In this document: piece by piece, positions 29,779 through 31,100 of the stretch | Layout: each line of letters starts with the position of its first letter | Position numbering within the stretch: position 1 is the first letter of the stretch | NCBI RefSeq assembly: GCF_001039355.2 | Contig: NW_019773964.1 | Coordinates: forward strand, 1 to 31,100 | Reading direction: 5' to 3' | From: Lingula anatina | Lineage: Eukaryota; Brachiopoda; Lingulata; Lingulida; Lingulidae | DNA: 31,100 nt | Program-made: the position numbers and the translations under genes | The notes under the pieces: model-generated | What the model was told of the DNA's origin: nothing | Seen by the model: only the letters and a program-made list of their open reading frames with translations | Database searches by the model: none

Positions 29779-30086
29779 ACTTTTATTTGCCTATTCCATT
29801 GGGTAAAGGGTATTTTTGCTGTGAGATTACCATCAATTTACTGTGTCATAGAAGTTTTCATTTTCACCATGCCTTTGGTAAAATTGACTTTCCCATTATA
29901 AACATTCGTTCCTTTGCCAGTGTGATTTTAAAGAAAAAATGTAATGGTTTAATTATTAAAAAGTGTAAAATTGCATTCGTAATGAATTTAATAATTACAG
30001 TTAAGCTTATTTTTGAACCTATAGACACGGATAACATATAACTAGATGACAGAAAACATTTTATACTGATTTATTATCGGACTTCT

Positions 30087-30316
30087 GGACTCTCCGTTTC
30101 GCCATAGCTGTAACGGAACGGTATAACAGAGAGTCCGGGGGACACTCTATATTAAGATTATTCAGGGTCCGGAGGGACCCTGTATTTCAACGCAGACTGT
30201 CGGATTCAGAAACCAGGGGTCCGGAGGATTTAATTTATTCAGGGAGGACCCCTGGTTTCTGAATCTGACAGTCCCGGCCTCTGTATCACACCGGACTCTC
30301 AGTTCCGTCACACCGG
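30087..30316. repeat. Branched hairpin element, copy 2
   Basis: Outer stem of 10 bp (30129-30138 with 30291-30300, GAGAGTCCGG) extended by a 7-bp stem (30113-30119 with 30302-30308, ACGGAAC) across an asymmetric bulge. Inside: hairpin CAGGGTCC...GGACCCTG (30163-30182) and a hairpin with 28-base arms, 27 matching (30195-30222 and 30246-30273, loop 23; the one mismatch is a G-U pair in RNA). GGACTCTC at 30087-30094 can compete with 30293-30300 for pairing to GAGAGTCC at 30129-30136, so two folds are possible. Confidence 0.8.
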
Positions 30317-31100
30317 CCCGAATGTTTTGCACATGTTAAAAACTTTCGAAGTGCATTCCAATTGGAAAATTATCGAATGACAATTGAATATTATTCTAAC
30401 TTCACTATGACTGCATTCTAAATATTCACACGGCATTCCCACAACATTCGAAACATTTTGATCACATTTGAGGGAGAACAGAAATGGCAAGACACTTCAA
30501 ATCCTGCTAGAATGAGCCAGAATGCAACTCGAATGCATCTCGATCCTATTTCAGCCAGCAATCGAACTATACTCGTACGACATTAAAAGTTTATTCTAAA
30601 TATTCTGACTGTATTCTGACAGCATCATTGATATTCCTAGTTTTTCAACTACAGCTAGGCTTTTTAATCTGTTCTCACTACCGTGATCGTGTCTACGGAC
30701 ACGGTTACTCTTCACCGTGACCAAGCCTACCGCCCACTTTTTGAACAATGGAATTAGGAGGATCGTTTAACAATGGATATTTAGCCAGTCGCGTGGCAGG
30801 AGGGCGTGTCCCGATCTCTCAACCTGGCAGGGGGCGACCGTCTTATTCAGGAAGCGTGTGCATTTAGCGTGATGGCATTAATAGCCGCTAATTGCTGTCC
30901 GGTAAATATTGCACCGCTTCTTATTACTTCAAAAATCAAAGCATCTACTTACTGTACTTCGTCAATTAAACGGGAATATATAAAGCGGGTTTAGCAGAAA
31001 ATACAATTTGGGCCCCAACCATTACTTTCCCCCCGTCTACCGTCGTTAACTTTGTCTTGTCGACACTAACGACTCCACCATCATCGCACTCTACCACTCC
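30317..31100. other. Non-coding end of window with a UACG hairpin and a TATA string
   Basis: 30688-30703 is a 6-bp stem closed by a C(TACG)G loop, the very stable UNCG tetraloop type in RNA; five more outer positions can pair if G-U is allowed. TATATAAAG occurs at 30978-30986. The open frame 30806-30994 is unrecognised. Confidence 0.35.

Overview
This is eukaryotic, animal-type DNA: AT-rich, mostly non-coding, full of decayed transposons, microsatellites, inverted repeats and consensus splice sites, with one N run and one single N that mark assembly joins. The mix (Polinton-type integrase with chromodomain, a gypsy element whose gag starts with a C2H2-like finger, a mauritiana-like mariner, hAT remnants) suits an aquatic invertebrate, most likely a lophotrochozoan such as a bivalve mollusc. 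The species assignment is inference only; no single-copy host gene is recognisable by name.

Layout. 0-7.3 kb: non-coding DNA with inverted-repeat modules (0.27-0.37 paired with 4.25-4.35 kb; 1.14 paired with 2.04 kb), possible first-exon and micro-exon signals (2.6-2.9 kb) and simple repeats. 7.4-10.4 kb, minus strand: a compact virus-like gene block consisting of a frameshifted Polinton/Maverick-type (or adintovirus-type) integrase, an intact one-BIR-domain protein, and an intact 293-residue protein with two PC4-like units and a Cys/His cluster. 11.96-12.48 kb: remnant of a hAT transposase (ZNF862/KIAA1586-like). 13.55, 15.74-16.45 and 16.75 kb: clusters of the palindrome CCTATAGG, the middle one a four-copy tandem satellite of about 181 bp. 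16.82-19.46 kb: a gypsy LTR retrotransposon that has lost protease, reverse transcriptase and RNase H and carries two frameshifts, followed by a gap. 20.68-21.79 kb: candidate CRE plus kappa-B promoter and a previously unmarked three-exon gene model with consistent reading phase. 21.9-25.6 kb: a dispersed/tandem repeat family, one copy interrupted by a 573-bp deleted mariner. 26.14-26.33 kb: a TCAACGT-rich interspersed repeat. 28.05-28.80 kb: an exact 182-bp duplication next to a single N, probably an assembly fault. 29.2-30.3 kb: two homologous, heavily self-complementary elements with the same branched fold, flanking a TATA/E-box/Inr promoter-like site.

The block most likely to be biologically new is the 7.4-10.4 kb virus-derived set: an apoptosis-inhibitor-like BIR protein beside a possible single-stranded-DNA-binding protein and an integrase, with overlapping stop, poly(A) and TATA signals and a shared upstream motif. 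The second is the pair of branched hairpin elements, where one outer stem shows a compensatory base-pair change.
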